Of a DNA stretch of 64,000 nt, positions 33,026 to 41,422 are shown one piece after another. Source of the DNA: Mycobacterium paraffinicum (lineage in GTDB: Bacteria; Actinomycetota; Actinomycetes; Mycobacteriales; Mycobacteriaceae); assembly GCF_001907675.1 (NCBI RefSeq), contig NZ_MPNT01000005.1:186001-250000 (forward strand), read 5' to 3'. Numbering within the stretch: position 1 is the first letter of the stretch; each line of letters starts with the position of its first letter. A program made the translations under genes and the position numbers. Below the pieces are notes generated by a model. It ran no database searches and was not told the origin of the DNA. It was given only the letters and a program-made list of their open reading frames with translations.

Positions 33026-33883
33026 TCAGAAACCTCCCGCCGACCCGTGCTCAGGGTGACGGCCGAACTCATTGGGCCGCACTGGACCAGAACTCGGAGT
33101 CAACTCCGCATGGATCGTACGGCCGAACTTGGACCGCATCAGTCGGTGCGCCGACGGCACCAACACGCCGTGCAGGAGCGGATATTTCCGCCGGAGCAGA
33201 CGTGCCGCACGCTGGTATTCGGGCCCCTCCAGCAGACGCACGCGGCCGGGCAGCACGGCTCCCGTCGGCTTGCCCGACGCAGTCGCCGGGCCGAATTCGA
33301 CACTCGGGTTACGGCGAATGCGGCGCACTTTGACCGCCCGTTCGAAACTGCGAAAGTAGGCGCGCTCCCCGTCGACGACAATGCTGACCGGGCTGGAGCC
33401 GGGCCTGCCGTCCTTGCGAAAGGTGGTGAGGCTGATGGTCTTTTGGCGCACGAAAGGCGCCAGTCTCGGACTGGTTGCCGTGCCCACACAGCCCAGCACG
33501 TAGCCGAGTTGGCGCAACCGCAACACGAACGCCAGTGCCAGGGCGACCGACGCCCCACCGAGCACCCACGCTTGCGTGGCGGAACCACCGACGTCGAGGT
33601 CGACAACGTGGTTGACCGTGTGCACGGTGTTCGCCACGAGGAATCCGGCGAGCGCCGTGGCCAGTGCGTCCGCCCAGATCAACGCGAGTAACAGTGTGAC
33701 GCCAAGGCCCAACTGGAACGCACCCACGTCATGCAAGAAGTGCCGGTGCGCAGCAAAACCAACGGAATCGGCGAAGGAAGCCGGATCGACGAGGCACCAG
33801 ATCCCGATCCCAGCCGTGACCGCCCCCACGGTCGCTGTCACCGCGATCAGGTAGACCTGCGCGGGCGTACTCAAGCGATTCAT
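33026..33883 (-). CDS. Fusion: four-helix membrane domain + PPOX/F420-type flavin-fold domain
   Basis: 285 residues. Residues 1-125 contain four hydrophobic helices (8-30, 55-75, 74-92, 104-123) resembling DUF4345-like membrane domains. Residues 135-275 form a split-barrel PPOX class domain: FVRQKTISLTTFRKDGRPGSSPV, RAYFRSFERAVKVRRIRRNP and GRVRLLEGPEY. Stand-alone PPOX proteins bind F420 or flavin and reduce substrates. The fusion would hold the redox domain at the membrane. ATG 33883. Single gene; a long imperfect stem (33904-33941) lies upstream. Confidence 0.75.
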   Translation of the reverse strand: MNRLSTPAQVYLIAVTATVGAVTAGIGIWCLVDPASFADSVGFAAHRHFLHDVGAFQLGLGVTLLLALIWADALATALAGFLVANTVHTVNHVVDLDVGGSATQAWVLGGASVALALAFVLRLRQLGYVLGCVGTATSPRLAPFVRQKTISLTTFRKDGRPGSSPVSIVVDGERAYFRSFERAVKVRRIRRNPSVEFGPATASGKPTGAVLPGRVRLLEGPEYQRAARLLRRKYPLLHGVLVPSAHRLMRSKFGRTIHAELTPSSGPVRPNEFGRHPEHGSAGGF

Positions 33884-33968
33884 CGTGCCGTCCTCCCGAC
33901 TATCCGTCCTAACTCTCTGGTCGCTAGACGGGATAGGACGGCGATATGTGACGCGCCGCCGCGCGCCC

Positions 33969-34199
33969 TCAGGGATTCAGGCGGAAACGTTTGAGTCGTG
34001 AGGTCGCTCCGGAAATCAATTCGATCCGGCTCCTGGGCACTTCAAGATGGGCCGCCAGAAGCCTGGTAACGGCGTCGTTGGCCTTGCCGTCAACGGCCGG
34101 CTCCCGCACGTAAATCGTGAGCTCGCCGTCGGGTCCCACCTCGACGAGGGGTCCCTTTCGACTGCCCGGCTTCACCCTCACCACAACGGAGTCGTCCAT
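33969..34199 (-). CDS. DUF167 (YggU) family protein
   Basis: 76 residues: VVVRVKPGSRKGPLVEV, REPAVDGKANDAVTRLLAAHL and IELISGATSRLKRF are the hallmark YggU blocks. A small, widely conserved cytoplasmic protein of unknown role. Confidence 0.9.
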   Translation of the reverse strand: MDDSVVVRVKPGSRKGPLVEVGPDGELTIYVREPAVDGKANDAVTRLLAAHLEVPRSRIELISGATSRLKRFRLNP

Positions 34200-34244
34200 G
34201 CCGCGAAAGCTACCGGTCGCATACCGACGTTCGTTGCAAAGGCG

Positions 34245-34565
34245 CTAACCGGCGGGCGGTACCACCGGTGGGCGACATACGTTGGCGCCCGGGTCCCACC
34301 ACCAACCGTTGTCGCAGGCGAGCGGCTGCGGCCCTACCCCGAGGGGCCTGCACACATTAGCCGTCGGGTCCCACCACTGGCCCGGGTCGCACGCCAGCGG
34401 TTGTGGCCCTACCCCGAGGGGCCGACAGACCTTGCCCGTCGGGTCCCACCATTCGCCGTCGGCGCAGTCGGCCGAGCTCACGGCCGGCGTCGCGATCGTC
34501 GCGGCCGCCATCGACGCGAACGCCAGCATGGCGATGACCACAAGATGGCGAAAGACCGTCCTCAT
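34245..34565 (-). CDS. Secreted protein with three WWDP repeats
   Basis: 106 residues. Signal peptide to about residue 31 (AVSSA-D). The mature protein consists of three tandem 25-residue units beginning at C34, C59 and C84, each with two Cys, a W(W)WDP turn, VCRP and, in the first two, GVGPQPLAC. The DNA of the first two units is nearly identical. Paired Cys and exposed Trp clusters suggest a small disulfide-stabilised carbohydrate- or wall-binding module, by analogy only. No enzyme domain. Confidence 0.8.
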   Translation of the reverse strand: MRTVFRHLVVIAMLAFASMAAATIATPAVSSADCADGEWWDPTGKVCRPLGVGPQPLACDPGQWWDPTANVCRPLGVGPQPLACDNGWWWDPGANVCRPPVVPPAG

Positions 34566-34722
34566 CGTGGGCCTCCTCTCGTGACATCTGCATTATCGGA
34601 CGAAGCCGGGGACGCAGGTCAATACCCGTTAAGGGGCCTCGAGCGGGATCGCATTGTCGGCGATGCGGTGAACGCGGCGTCGGAATGGAAAATGCCCGGC
34701 GGCGCTGTTGTAGCGTGACTCC

Positions 34723-35541
34723 GTGAGGTATCCCCGGGCGCTGCTGTCGATGCTGGGCATCGCGGCCATGGCACTCGCTAATCCCTTGGCAGACGGGCGA
34801 TCTCGCGCCGACGACGGCGAGTTTTCCTACCCCTTCTCGTGCGACCGGGCGTCCCTGACAGCGGATTTCGCCAGTCGCGACGGGCTGCCCCAAACCCAGG
34901 ATCCGCCGTCCGACTGGTACCGCACGGATGCCGACGGTCATTACCTCAACCGAGGATGGGGCCCGCGATCGGTCGCCTTGCCGCCGCCGGACATCCCGCA
35001 GGGCGCGCGGTGCGACGCCACCACCTGGAGACAGGAACGCATCGTCGCCGTGGCCATGCGCTACGTCTACTCCCCCGGCAACCCGCTCGGCCTGCAATAC
35101 CGCCACCATCACATCCCCGGCTGGCAGCCGCCGACATCGACCTATGCCGGTGCGCTCGGAGAGAATCCCGACCCCGACCTCCCACAGGGGCTGACCGCCT
35201 GGGATCCCGGGCGAGGCCTGGACTGTTCGAATTTCACCGCCTGGGTTTACAACTACGGGCTCGGCATCAAGTTCGGTGGCGACGTGCACGAGCAGGCCGA
35301 CGGCACCGCTGGTCCGATGGGGCGCCGCATCCCGCAAGAAGGTCCTTTCCGGCCCGGCGATCTGATCTATCTGCACCCCAACGGAAATGCGGGCCGCGCC
35401 TCGCACGTCGTCATCTACGTCGACGACGGCCACATCATCGACAGCCGAGTCAACGCCCAGAACCGCCTCGGGGTCCAGGTCCGCAATCGGTTGGGCTGGT
35501 ACCGCGAAGCTGTTCTTGGCGGCTGGCGGCCGATCAACTGA
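34723..35541 (+). CDS. Secreted NlpC/P60-type peptidoglycan hydrolase
   Basis: 272 residues from GTG 34723. N-terminal signal (LLSMLGIAAMALANPLADG). The C-terminal half has the NlpC/P60 layout: RGLDCSNFTAWVYNYG with the catalytic Cys, PFRPGDLIYLHP, and ASHVVIYVDDGHIID with the His. The long middle region (YVYSPGNPLGLQYRHHHIPGW) is specific to this group. It probably cleaves peptide cross-links in the wall. Divergent from the WWDP-repeat protein, so both may serve the envelope. Confidence 0.8.
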   Translation: MRYPRALLSMLGIAAMALANPLADGRSRADDGEFSYPFSCDRASLTADFASRDGLPQTQDPPSDWYRTDADGHYLNRGWGPRSVALPPPDIPQGARCDATTWRQERIVAVAMRYVYSPGNPLGLQYRHHHIPGWQPPTSTYAGALGENPDPDLPQGLTAWDPGRGLDCSNFTAWVYNYGLGIKFGGDVHEQADGTAGPMGRRIPQEGPFRPGDLIYLHPNGNAGRASHVVIYVDDGHIIDSRVNAQNRLGVQVRNRLGWYREAVLGGWRPIN

Positions 35542-35574
35542 GACGCCCACCGGTCGGCGAGTAGCCTCGCGGGC

Positions 35575-36378
35575 GTGTCACTTCGCGACCATGGCGACCC
35601 CGATGGCGCACCCTCCGCACCACCGCCGCTTCGGCCCCCGACCAGCTCCGCGCGTCCATCCGCGGCTGAGCAGGCCCGCACCATTGCGGCCGCCACGAAC
35701 GCCGCCACGCTGGCCTCGTTGACCCCCGAGGGCGACCCCTGGGCGTCGCTGGTGGTGTATGGATTGCTGGGTGGGGCCCCGGTGCTGTGCGTGTCAAACC
35801 TGGCCGAACACGGTCGCAACCTGGCCGCCGACCCACGGGCCAGCCTGTCCATCGTTGCGGGCGCCGCACGATCTGACCCGCTGGCGGGCGCCCGGATCAC
35901 GTTGGCGGGCACGGTCGCTCACCCACTGGCCGATCACCGGGACCGGGCGCGGGCCGCGTACCTCAACGCGGTGCCCGAAGCCCGTCATTACGTCGACTTC
36001 ACCGACTTCACCCTCTGGGTTTTCAACGTGCATAGGGTGCGCTGGGTGGGTGGATACGGCCGGATGGACTCGGCCACCGGCGAAGAATACGCGGCCGCCT
36101 CGCCGGATCCGGTCGCACCGGCCGCGCCCAGGGCCCTGGCGCACCTCAACGCCGACCACAGCGACGCCCTGACCGCGATGGCCCGAGCGTTCGGCGGCTA
36201 TCCAGACGCCGATGCCGCGGTATGCACCGGCATCGACCGATACGGTCTAGACCTACGGGTGCACACCCCACGCGGGGTGGCCTACGCCCGCGTCGGGTTT
36301 CCGGAACCGTTGCAGTCCGCTGGCCAATTGCGTTCGGCTACAGCCAGTTTGGCGCGAAACGCGGACCGGTCCGGATAG
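35575..36378 (+). CDS. HugZ-like heme/PPOX-fold protein with DUF2470
   Basis: 267 residues. N-terminal split-barrel: ATNAATLASLTPEGDPWASLV, GGAPVLCVSNLAEHGRNL. C-terminal DUF2470 (ALAHLNADHSDALTAMARAFGG). HugZ relatives bind or degrade heme for iron release. GTG 35575 chosen; the first 30 residues are Pro/Ser-rich and unmatched. It starts 34 bases after the NlpC gene. Confidence 0.82.
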   Translation: MSLRDHGDPDGAPSAPPPLRPPTSSARPSAAEQARTIAAATNAATLASLTPEGDPWASLVVYGLLGGAPVLCVSNLAEHGRNLAADPRASLSIVAGAARSDPLAGARITLAGTVAHPLADHRDRARAAYLNAVPEARHYVDFTDFTLWVFNVHRVRWVGGYGRMDSATGEEYAAASPDPVAPAAPRALAHLNADHSDALTAMARAFGGYPDADAAVCTGIDRYGLDLRVHTPRGVAYARVGFPEPLQSAGQLRSATASLARNADRSG

Positions 36379-36516
36379 TTGCCGAGCGGCGCCGGACCGT
36401 CGACGCGACGACCGGCGGAGCCGGTGGCGGAAGTTCGCGACGCGCGGCGATGAATTTCGCACGCTCGACCAGTCAGACCTTTCGTGACCAACGAATTTCG
36501 AGCAAAGGTGGATCCC

Positions 36517-37209
36517 ATGTCCGCAAACACGGCCCTGCCGCCCGTCGTCGATCACCAAACCTGGCGCGCGGCGCTCGACGAACTGCGCAAACGTGAGAAG
36601 GCCGCCACCCGCGAGTTGGATGCGATCGCGGCCCAACGCCGCCGGCTGCCGATGGTCGAGTTGCCCGACTACACCCTGATAGGCGCCGACGGGCCCGTCC
36701 GCCTGGCTGAGGTGTTCGACGGCCGCTCGCAGCTGATCGTCTATCACCACATGTGGGACGACGGCGCGGAGTGGCAGTGCAGCGGGTGCACGGGCTTTAC
36801 GTCGCAATTCACCCGACTGGAGTTTCTGGACAACTACGACGCCCGGTTCGTCATCGTGACGAACGGACCGATCGAAGAAGCCCTCGCCTACAAGCGCAAG
36901 GTCGGCAACCACATGGACTGGTATTCGTCCTCCCAGAGCCCGTTCGCCGCCGACTTGGACGCGCCCCCCGGCGGCGGGTTCGGGGTCAACGTGTTCCTTC
37001 GCGTCGGCGAGACCGTCTACCGCACGTGGCATACCAACGGCCGAGGCACCGAGCAACTGAGCCACACGTTTGGGTTGATCGACATCCTGCCGTGGGGCCG
37101 CCAAGAGGAGTGGCTTGATTCCCCTGAAGGCTGGCCCTCGCGCCCCACATATTCGGGGTGGCCCGGCTCCCCCGATATCGCGGCCGCGTACGGCCCTAGA
37201 GATGAGTGA
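36517..37209 (+). CDS. DUF899 (thioredoxin-like) family protein
   Basis: 230 residues of DUF899: QTWRAALDELRKREKAATRELDAIA, LPMVEL, GRSQLIVYHHMWD, CSGCTGF (thioredoxin-like CxxC), NVFLRVGETVYRTWHTNGRG and LDILPWGRQE-type end. ATG 36517 with AAAGGTGG upstream. The stop overlaps a GTG of the next gene, indicating coupling with the SRPBCC protein. DUF899-SRPBCC pairs are common in actinobacteria; the reaction is unknown. Confidence 0.88.
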   Translation: MSANTALPPVVDHQTWRAALDELRKREKAATRELDAIAAQRRRLPMVELPDYTLIGADGPVRLAEVFDGRSQLIVYHHMWDDGAEWQCSGCTGFTSQFTRLEFLDNYDARFVIVTNGPIEEALAYKRKVGNHMDWYSSSQSPFAADLDAPPGGGFGVNVFLRVGETVYRTWHTNGRGTEQLSHTFGLIDILPWGRQEEWLDSPEGWPSRPTYSGWPGSPDIAAAYGPRDE

Positions 37210-37217
37210 GAAAACGC

Positions 37218-37688
37218 ATGACCGCTGAACGCTACGTCGTCACCCGCACCATCGCCGCACGTCCGGCGGACATCTTCGCCGTCCTCGCCGACCCGTCCCG
37301 CCACCAGAACACCGAGCCCACGGATTGGGTCCGCGACGCGGTGGACAGCGCCCCCATCACCGGCGTGGGACAGATATTCGCGATGAACATGTATCTCCCC
37401 CAGGCCGGCGGTCACTACGTCACGCACAACCGGGTCGATGTCTTTGATGAGGAGCGTTCGATCGGATGGAAGCCGGGCGTGCTCGACGACGCCGGCAACC
37501 ACGCCCCCGGCGGTTGGTTCTGGCGCTATCACCTCGCCCCCACAGGCGATAAGACGGAAGTCACCCTCACCTACGACTGGAGCGGCGCATCGCAGGACTT
37601 CCGGAACCGGGTGGACACGATCCCGATCTTCGCTGAGGACTACCTCGCCGAGTCGCTGGCCTCGCTAGAGCGATCGGTCGTAGGCTGA
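37218..37688 (+). CDS. SRPBCC family protein (polyketide cyclase-like)
   Basis: 156 residues: YVVTRTIAARPADIFAVLADPSRH opening, IGWKPGV centre, KTEVTLTYDWSGAS and C-terminal helix DYLAESLASLE. The hydrophobic cavity fold binds lipids or cyclic substrates. ATG 37218 is the likely start; GTG 37206, overlapping the DUF899 stop by four bases, is an alternative. Translationally linked with that gene. Confidence 0.85.
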   Translation: MTAERYVVTRTIAARPADIFAVLADPSRHQNTEPTDWVRDAVDSAPITGVGQIFAMNMYLPQAGGHYVTHNRVDVFDEERSIGWKPGVLDDAGNHAPGGWFWRYHLAPTGDKTEVTLTYDWSGASQDFRNRVDTIPIFAEDYLAESLASLERSVVG

Positions 37689-37710
37689 CGCTCAGGGCGC
37701 GCGCCATTCC

Positions 37711-40002
37711 CTATTGTGCGGCGAGTGTGGAATTGGCTGGGACGCAGGGAATCTCGGAAGCGGGCAACGGGCTGCAGAAGAAGTTCCCTTGTACGGCGTC
37801 ACAGCCGTAGCCCTTGAGCCGCTGGGCGGTCGCGCTGTCCTCGACGCCTTCCGCAACGGTGTCGATCCCGAACGCGGACGCCAGCTCGATGACCGAGCGT
37901 GCAATGGTTGCGGCGCGGTCGTCGTGCACGATCGGCGCTATGAACTCCCGGCCGAGCTTGATCTCGTCTGCAGGGAGCTCGCGTAGATACGTGAGAGTGG
38001 CGTAGCCGCTGCCGAAGTCGTCAATCGCCACCCGGATGCCGTTCTCCCGAAGACGATTGAGCACCGTGCGGGCTCTGGCGAAGTCGGCGACCATCAAGTC
38101 CTCGGTGATCTCGATCGTGAGGCAACTGGGCGGCATCCCGCGCTCGGCGAGCACGGACATGATGCGGTCGGGCAGCGCATCCTGATCGAGGGACGGCGCC
38201 CCCAGATTGATCGCGACGGGAATCGCGGTGCCGGCCGCGTACCACGCGGCGGCGTCGGAGACGGCCCGTGTCAGCACCAGATCGGTGAGTACATGGATGA
38301 GTCCGTGTTCGCGGACCAGCGGTAAGAACTCGTCGGGCGCCAGCACACCGAATCGCGGGTGTTGCCACCGGACAAGCGCCTCTACTCCGGTCACCGACCC
38401 GGTCGACATGGAAAATTTCGGTTGGTACAGCAAGCTCAGCGAATCGTTCTCGATGGCGCGTCTCAGCTCGCCGAGCAGTTGCAACCGCGCGATGGCACCG
38501 GCATGTGCGGGCAACCGGCCAAGCAGCGCGTCCATCTCGGGGGTGAACGTCCGCACGTTGCTCGAGCTCGGCAGCCGGGCACACGACCTTGCGGCATCGG
38601 CCTGTTTGAGAAGATCGCCCGGCGCCAACACCTCTGTTCCGGCCGAGGCCACGCCGATACTCAGACGCACGTCGAGCCGGTGATCCTCGATGGCAACGGG
38701 CTCCTCGAACGACCGTGCCAGCCCGTTGGCGACCTGCACGGCCACGTCGGGACGGTCTTCGACCAACACCGCAAACTCGTCGCCGCCCATCCGCGCGACG
38801 GTGTGGCTATCACTGATGGTGGCCTGGATCCGCTCGCCCACGTCGCGCAGCAATTCGTCGCCCACGTCATAACCCAGGGTGTCATTCACCAGCCTGAAAT
38901 CATCGACGCCCACCGTCAGCACGCTCACGGGTACGTCGTGCTGAACGTGGAGGCGAAGCGCATGCGCGAGGCGATCGTCAAAGAGGCGATGATTTGCCAA
39001 CCCGGTCAGCGGATCCCGCAGAGCGGCGTCCGACACCGCGGCGAGTAGACGTCGCTTTCGGTCGAGGAGCAAGATGTGGCGGGCCACGATGGTGACGAAG
39101 AGCGCCACGCAGACCGAGAAGATGAACGCCTCGCCCCGGTTTGCCGGCCAAAAGTGAACGGCGCCGGCAACAATGGCCAGCAGTACGGCCAGGTACGGCA
39201 GCCAGAGCGCCGCTCGTGACGACGGTTGCGAGAAGCCGAGGTCTGGGTCCGGTCCTGGACGAGAGGTGAGTCCGGACAGCGTGAAGAAGTACATCCCGAC
39301 GGCCCAACCGAGAACGACGAGGCCGCTCGGCGCCCGGTCTGCGTGACTTTGATAGACGTGGACCACTCCGGCCGCGGCGATGACTCCCCACCCGAGCATC
39401 ATCAGCGTGGCGGAAAGCTGGCGGCCCGGCTCGGCCTTGCGCACAACGATGAAGGCCGTGGCTACCAGTCCCAAATACACGCCGGCGGCGACGGCCAACA
39501 CCACTTGCGGAACGCTGAACGTTACTGGGAGTCGAGCCGTCCGCCCCAGCGGCAGAATGACGAGAACCACCAACAGCGACGCGGTGATGATGATGCCGTC
39601 GAGGAGGAGACCGATTCCGAAGCGGGAGTCGTCCCGGCTGGGAATCGTGATTGCGGCGGCCAACGCGCACAGCGGCAAGATCAAGTAGCCCAGGTTGGCC
39701 GCGGACAGATCCGTGACGGGAAGAGCGCCACCGAGAGCGACGTAGCACCACACCGCCTCGCCGGCAGTCCAGCCGACCAATCCGGTAGACATGGCGGCCC
39801 ACGCCAGGCGCTGGCGGCCTCGGGAACCGCGGGCGGCAAGTATCGACGATGCGGTGGCGAGTAGGCCCGCGATGACCGAGCCCGCCGGGGAGAGTACCGC
39901 CCGCCTCGGGGCGCTCGAGGTGAACAACACCGCCGCGAACAGGAAGAGCCCGACGGTTGCCGACACGACCACCGCCAGTCGGCTTCGCGTCAGTGACAAC
40001 AT
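37711..40002 (-). CDS. Membrane GGDEF-EAL c-di-GMP enzyme
   Basis: 763 residues. About nine hydrophobic helices (7-312) make a MASE-like membrane sensor. GGDEF domain 328-490 has an intact G406-G-D-E-F410 but no RxxD I-site (SDSH there). EAL domain from 505: E541-A-L543, N599, E633, D661-D-F-G-S-G-Y667, K682 and E718 are present. Two changes stand out: KLG where most have KID, and QGN where most have QGY. It could be a cyclase, a phosphodiesterase or both. ATG 40002 sits very close to AAGGGG; TTG 39999 may serve instead. Confidence 0.9.
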   Translation of the reverse strand: MLSLTRSRLAVVVSATVGLFLFAAVLFTSSAPRRAVLSPAGSVIAGLLATASSILAARGSRGRQRLAWAAMSTGLVGWTAGEAVWCYVALGGALPVTDLSAANLGYLILPLCALAAAITIPSRDDSRFGIGLLLDGIIITASLLVVLVILPLGRTARLPVTFSVPQVVLAVAAGVYLGLVATAFIVVRKAEPGRQLSATLMMLGWGVIAAAGVVHVYQSHADRAPSGLVVLGWAVGMYFFTLSGLTSRPGPDPDLGFSQPSSRAALWLPYLAVLLAIVAGAVHFWPANRGEAFIFSVCVALFVTIVARHILLLDRKRRLLAAVSDAALRDPLTGLANHRLFDDRLAHALRLHVQHDVPVSVLTVGVDDFRLVNDTLGYDVGDELLRDVGERIQATISDSHTVARMGGDEFAVLVEDRPDVAVQVANGLARSFEEPVAIEDHRLDVRLSIGVASAGTEVLAPGDLLKQADAARSCARLPSSSNVRTFTPEMDALLGRLPAHAGAIARLQLLGELRRAIENDSLSLLYQPKFSMSTGSVTGVEALVRWQHPRFGVLAPDEFLPLVREHGLIHVLTDLVLTRAVSDAAAWYAAGTAIPVAINLGAPSLDQDALPDRIMSVLAERGMPPSCLTIEITEDLMVADFARARTVLNRLRENGIRVAIDDFGSGYATLTYLRELPADEIKLGREFIAPIVHDDRAATIARSVIELASAFGIDTVAEGVEDSATAQRLKGYGCDAVQGNFFCSPLPASEIPCVPANSTLAAQ

Positions 40003-40275
40003 TCCCCTTACTTTGTCGGGCCCGGTTCGCAAGCAGGATAAGACACACCGCGAACGTACTTCGGCGGATTTGCCTACCTGTTTCTTGGCCTTTACCGAGC
40101 CGAACACCTCCCCGGTCGGGCGGGCTCCGCTACCAGAAGCGCGGATTCGATTCACTTCGCGCCGCGCGGCAGCGCGCAGTCGGCGCGCGGCGAGGCGACG
40201 AGGTCGGCCTGCGCCTGAGTTTGCGGAGAACTCCCTCAGGCCGCGGATGAGTCGGGCGGTGTCCCGGAAGCCGTG

Positions 40276-40638
40276 TCACGTGCAAAGGGAAGGGGCGTCG
40301 CACACATTGCCCGGGCAGTAGATCGAGTGCGCGGCATCGACCATGGTTCCGACGTCCAACAGGGTGACCCCCCGCGCGTTCAAGTGGGCGTGCACGTCGT
40401 CGGCGATCTGTTGTGGCGTCCAGCCCCACGTGAGGTCGTAACAGATCAGGTGGGCCTCCCCGATCAGCGCCTCCTCCGTCTGCGGGGGCCAACTGAGTCC
40501 GACGGCGCGTAGTTGTGCGAGGTAGGCGTCGTCTTGAGGGGTGTTCGCGGTCGCAATGGCGGTGCTGGTCACGAGGGCAGCGCCAGCCATCAGGGGAATG
40601 CTCAGTGCGGCCGGCCAGCGTGGTGAGAACATTCGCAT
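40276..40638 (-). CDS. Secreted DUF732 protein
   Basis: 120 residues. Signal peptide (SIPLMAGAALVTSTAIATA) and then DUF732: DDAYLAQLRAVGLSW, ICYDLTWGWTPQQIADDVHA, VDAAHSIYCPG. ATG 40638 with AAAGGGAG upstream. The C-terminal NVCDAPSLCT adds two extra cysteines beyond the usual pair. Small exported proteins of this type are mycobacteria-specific; role unknown. A related gene is cut by the right window edge. Confidence 0.85.
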   Translation of the reverse strand: MRMFSPRWPAALSIPLMAGAALVTSTAIATANTPQDDAYLAQLRAVGLSWPPQTEEALIGEAHLICYDLTWGWTPQQIADDVHAHLNARGVTLLDVGTMVDAAHSIYCPGNVCDAPSLCT

Positions 40639-40803
40639 CGCTCCCTTTCTGCCGGGGCCGCCAAGAGTCGGCCGCCCCAAACCAGCACGGATGCAGAATA
40701 AACGAAAGACCGAAACGCCGGCTCGTCGAAATTGGGCGCGGCCCGAACGCTTCCGCGTAGAGCCGCGGGCCGCCGGCACGGGATGCCATGGGCGGTCTGT
40801 AGC

Positions 40804-41364
40804 GTGACGGCGGTGAAGTCCTCCCTGGTGTATTCCTCCGTCGCGGCCTGTGTCGCGGCGACCATGCTGGCGATCGCCACGCCCGGCAACGCGACGGCGG
40901 CCGGCTCATGCCCCACGGCCTCACCGCAAAGCGGTGGGACGCCCGACTGGACGCTGACGGGGACCACGGGCAGCGTCTCGGTCACCGGATCCACCGATAC
41001 GACGGCTCCGCGCGTGGACGTGACGGCACCGTTCAGCGTGGCCCAGACCCAGGTGCATACGCTGCGCGCCGGAGATGGCCCGGTGGTCTCGCCCACGGCG
41101 ACGGTCTCCGTCTGCTACATGGGCGTCAATGGACGTGACGGATCGGTGTTCGACAGCAGCTATCAACGCGGCGCCTCCATCGACTTCCCGCTTAACGGGG
41201 TCGTGCCCGGCTTCCAGAAGGCAATCGCGGGACAGAAGGTGGGTTCCACCGTCGCCGTCGCGATGACCTCGGCGGACGGCTACCCCAACGGTCAGCCCAG
41301 CGCCGGCATTCGGCCGGGCGACTCCCTAGTCTTCGCGATCAAGATCCTGAGCGCGTCGGGATAG
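40804..41364 (+). CDS. Secreted FKBP-type peptidyl-prolyl isomerase
   Basis: About 186 residues from GTG 40804 (GTG 40813 and ATG 40786 are alternatives). Sec signal ending GNATA-AG. The C-terminal 95 residues match FKBP: VSVCYMGVNGRDGSVFDSSYQRG, FPLNGVVPGFQKAIAGQKVGS, IRPGDSLVFAIKIL. The upstream half (WTLTGTTGSVSVTGSTD) is a repeat of FKBP-like flank with no catalytic core. It assists folding of exported proteins. Confidence 0.85.
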   Translation: MTAVKSSLVYSSVAACVAATMLAIATPGNATAAGSCPTASPQSGGTPDWTLTGTTGSVSVTGSTDTTAPRVDVTAPFSVAQTQVHTLRAGDGPVVSPTATVSVCYMGVNGRDGSVFDSSYQRGASIDFPLNGVVPGFQKAIAGQKVGSTVAVAMTSADGYPNGQPSAGIRPGDSLVFAIKILSASG

Positions 41365-41391
41365 CTCCGCGCATCAAGTCTCTTGGTGCTC

Positions 41392-41406
41392 AACCGCTCA
41401 GCGGTT
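41392..41406. terminator. Palindrome between convergent genes (AACCGCT-C-AGCGGTT)
   Basis: Perfect 7-base arms in the 58-base gap between the convergent FKBP and oxidase genes. Could serve as a bidirectional terminator; there is no T run. Confidence 0.4.
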
Positions 41407-41422
41407 CGACGCCCGCCATTCA

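Noticed and set aside
33904..33941. Inverted CCGTCCTA / TAGGACGG with a 22-base loop upstream of the fusion gene
   Set aside because: Could be a weak regulatory stem, but the loop is long and there is no partner regulator; kept only as a mention.
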